From positions 1-64,000 of the forward strand of contig QRDG01000400.1 in assembly GCA_012064385.1 (NCBI GenBank): a stretch of DNA of 64,000 nucleotides. Direction: 5' to 3'. The notes below the pieces were generated by a model. It had not been told where the DNA came from. It worked only from the letters and a program-made list of their open reading frames with translations, and searched no databases. Source of the stretch: Puccinellia tenuiflora (lineage: Eukaryota; Streptophyta; Magnoliopsida; Poales; Poaceae). Below, piece by piece: positions 63,006 to 64,000 of this stretch. How positions within the stretch are numbered: the stretch's first letter is position 1; each line of letters opens with the position of its first letter. A program made the position numbers and the translations under genes.

Positions 63006-64000
63006 CACTAGTGGAAAAACAAGCTCTAGTACCGGTTCCAGAGAGCCTATAGTACCGGTTGGGCAACCGGTACTAATTAATCGGTACTAAAGGCCCCAAC
63101 CTTTAGTACCGGTTTACTCTGGAACCGGTACTACAGGGGCCTCCACGTGGGCTGGCCGGGAGCCTCAGGGCTGGAGACCTTTGGTACCGGTTCGTAACAC
63201 GAACCGGTACCAAAGGGTTGGGACCCTAAACCTGCATTCTCTACCACGGCAGAGAATTGTGCATTTCTCTGCCGTGCCAGAAAAATGCACAATTCTCTGC
63301 CGCGGCAGAGAATCCAGGGTTTAGGGTCTGTATTTGGACCGTTTGTTGTACCAGTATCGCTTCGATGCGCCAGAAACGCGTTTGGTATATATAAGGTATC
63401 TACATGAAGATCAAGTTGATGCATATCAACTTGGTGCATATATATAACACATGTAATTAATTACATAAGATCGCAAATTAAGTAGTACGACTCTCCGAGA
63501 CATACTATATATTACATGTTCCTAGCTCACTATTACATTGAGGCATACTATGAAACAAAATGGTACTCTCCGGAAGGAGGTAGGACTACCCGAATGAAAA
63601 ATCCCGCCAATTCCTCGCCAATTGCTTGGAAGCGGAGCTGTCGGGGGAGCTTCTCCCGCTTTCTTGCCAACTGTAAAAGAATGAGATCGAAATGAATACA
63701 TGAGTCATGTGTATATGTATGTATCAAATCATAATAAAAAAATTATGACTGAAACTCAGCAGAACTGATGGTAACAAAATAAATTTGTGAATATTGTTTA
63801 CGTACCTCTCTATTGAATTTACTATTCGCTCTCTCGTTGACAATCTTGTGAATGTTCTCACAAACATAGTAACCACACAGATGAGTCCCCGTTGGTTGTT
63901 GCTCGCATTTCTGTACAAGAATATAATTCAATCAAACAATAATCAAGTATGATAAATGTGTGTGGACGTAGCTAGGTAGTAGTACTTACTCTCGGACGCC
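63006..64000 (-). mobile_element. CACTA (En/Spm) element, one end, continues past the window
   Basis: CACTAGTGGAAAAACA at 63006 opens the element. The next 350 bp is full of AGTACCGGTT / AACCGGTACT subterminal repeats in both orientations, plus stem-forming pairs such as CTTTGGTACCGGTTCG with CGAACCGGTACCAAAG and AGAGAATTGTGCATTTCTC with its near-inverse. Beyond it are exons of an element-encoded protease-like protein on the minus strand. The other terminus lies outside the window. Confidence 0.88.
63548..63910 (-). CDS. CACTA-encoded Ulp1/C48 protease-like protein, C-terminal exons (partial)
   Basis: Two minus-strand exons are visible. Exon 63910-63806 (105 nt, acceptor TGTACAG|AAATGC, donor GAG|GTACG) encodes KCEQQPTGTHLCGYYVCENI then HKIVNERANSKFNRE. 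The G..LCGYYVC string is the catalytic-Cys region of the Ulp1-like peptidase domain carried by many grass CACTA elements. Exon 63670-63548 (acceptor TTTACAG|TTGGC) encodes LARKREKLPRQLRFQAIGEE, LAGFFIRVV and PPSGEYHFVS, then a stop, matching the LQEELAGFF..EVI...GEFH end of such proteins. Upstream exons with the catalytic His/Asp lie outside the window. Exons look undamaged. Confidence 0.75.

Overview
The window is nuclear DNA of a grass, most likely a member of the Triticeae (wheat, Aegilops, barley or rye group). The evidence is spliceosomal genes with GT..AG introns, abundant TA-flanked Stowaway and TAA/TTA-flanked Harbinger MITEs, CACTA elements with grass-type subterminal repeats, a Copia LTR ending in the C-tract plus TCTAG motif seen in many grass elements, and plant housekeeping proteins. 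The genus cannot be fixed from the sequence alone.

Host genes. Four genes look intact: a beta-tubulin (minus, 13233-16272, 3 coding exons, 449 aa), an inosine-5'-monophosphate dehydrogenase (minus, 19199-23380, 4 coding exons, 501 aa), an actin-depolymerizing factor (plus, 49898-52893, 3 coding exons, 145 aa) and a small single-exon membrane peptide (plus, 54180-54392, 70 aa). The first three are housekeeping genes (microtubules, guanine nucleotide supply, actin turnover). They share no operon-like logic and are simply neighbours.

Layout. 1-3.3 kb: the 3' part of a Copia element next to a CACTA end. 3.3-9.2 kb: two diverged copies of a non-coding, TATA-bearing segment with a Harbinger element, a LINE RNase H remnant and a Mutator-type MITE between them. 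9.3-11.7 kb: a solo LTR inside a Copia remnant, a CACTA-like end and a Harbinger MITE. 11.7-23.4 kb: tubulin and IMPDH. 23.4-43 kb: repeated copies of the IMPDH 5' region, each invaded by different transposons (hAT, Mutator, and an intact 6-kb Gypsy/Reina-like retrotransposon with a 1669-aa Gag-Pol). Interleaved with these, and again at 46-49 kb, are three copies (A, B, C) of a several-kb block carrying broken copies of a DUF1618/DUF295-like gene. 49.9-54.4 kb: ADF and the small peptide gene. 55-61 kb: three related promoter-like segments with TATA boxes but no long ORF. 61-64 kb: MITEs, a hAT element carrying a tRNA-like domain, and the end of a CACTA element with exons of a Ulp1-like protease ORF.

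The most distinctive feature is the patchwork of local duplications. Because paralogous copies are present, many transposon insertions can be checked against an empty site inside the same window. The most likely undescribed item is the triplicated, apparently non-coding transcription unit at 55-61 kb. No CRISPR array, bacterial-type operon or intact tRNA/rRNA gene was seen.
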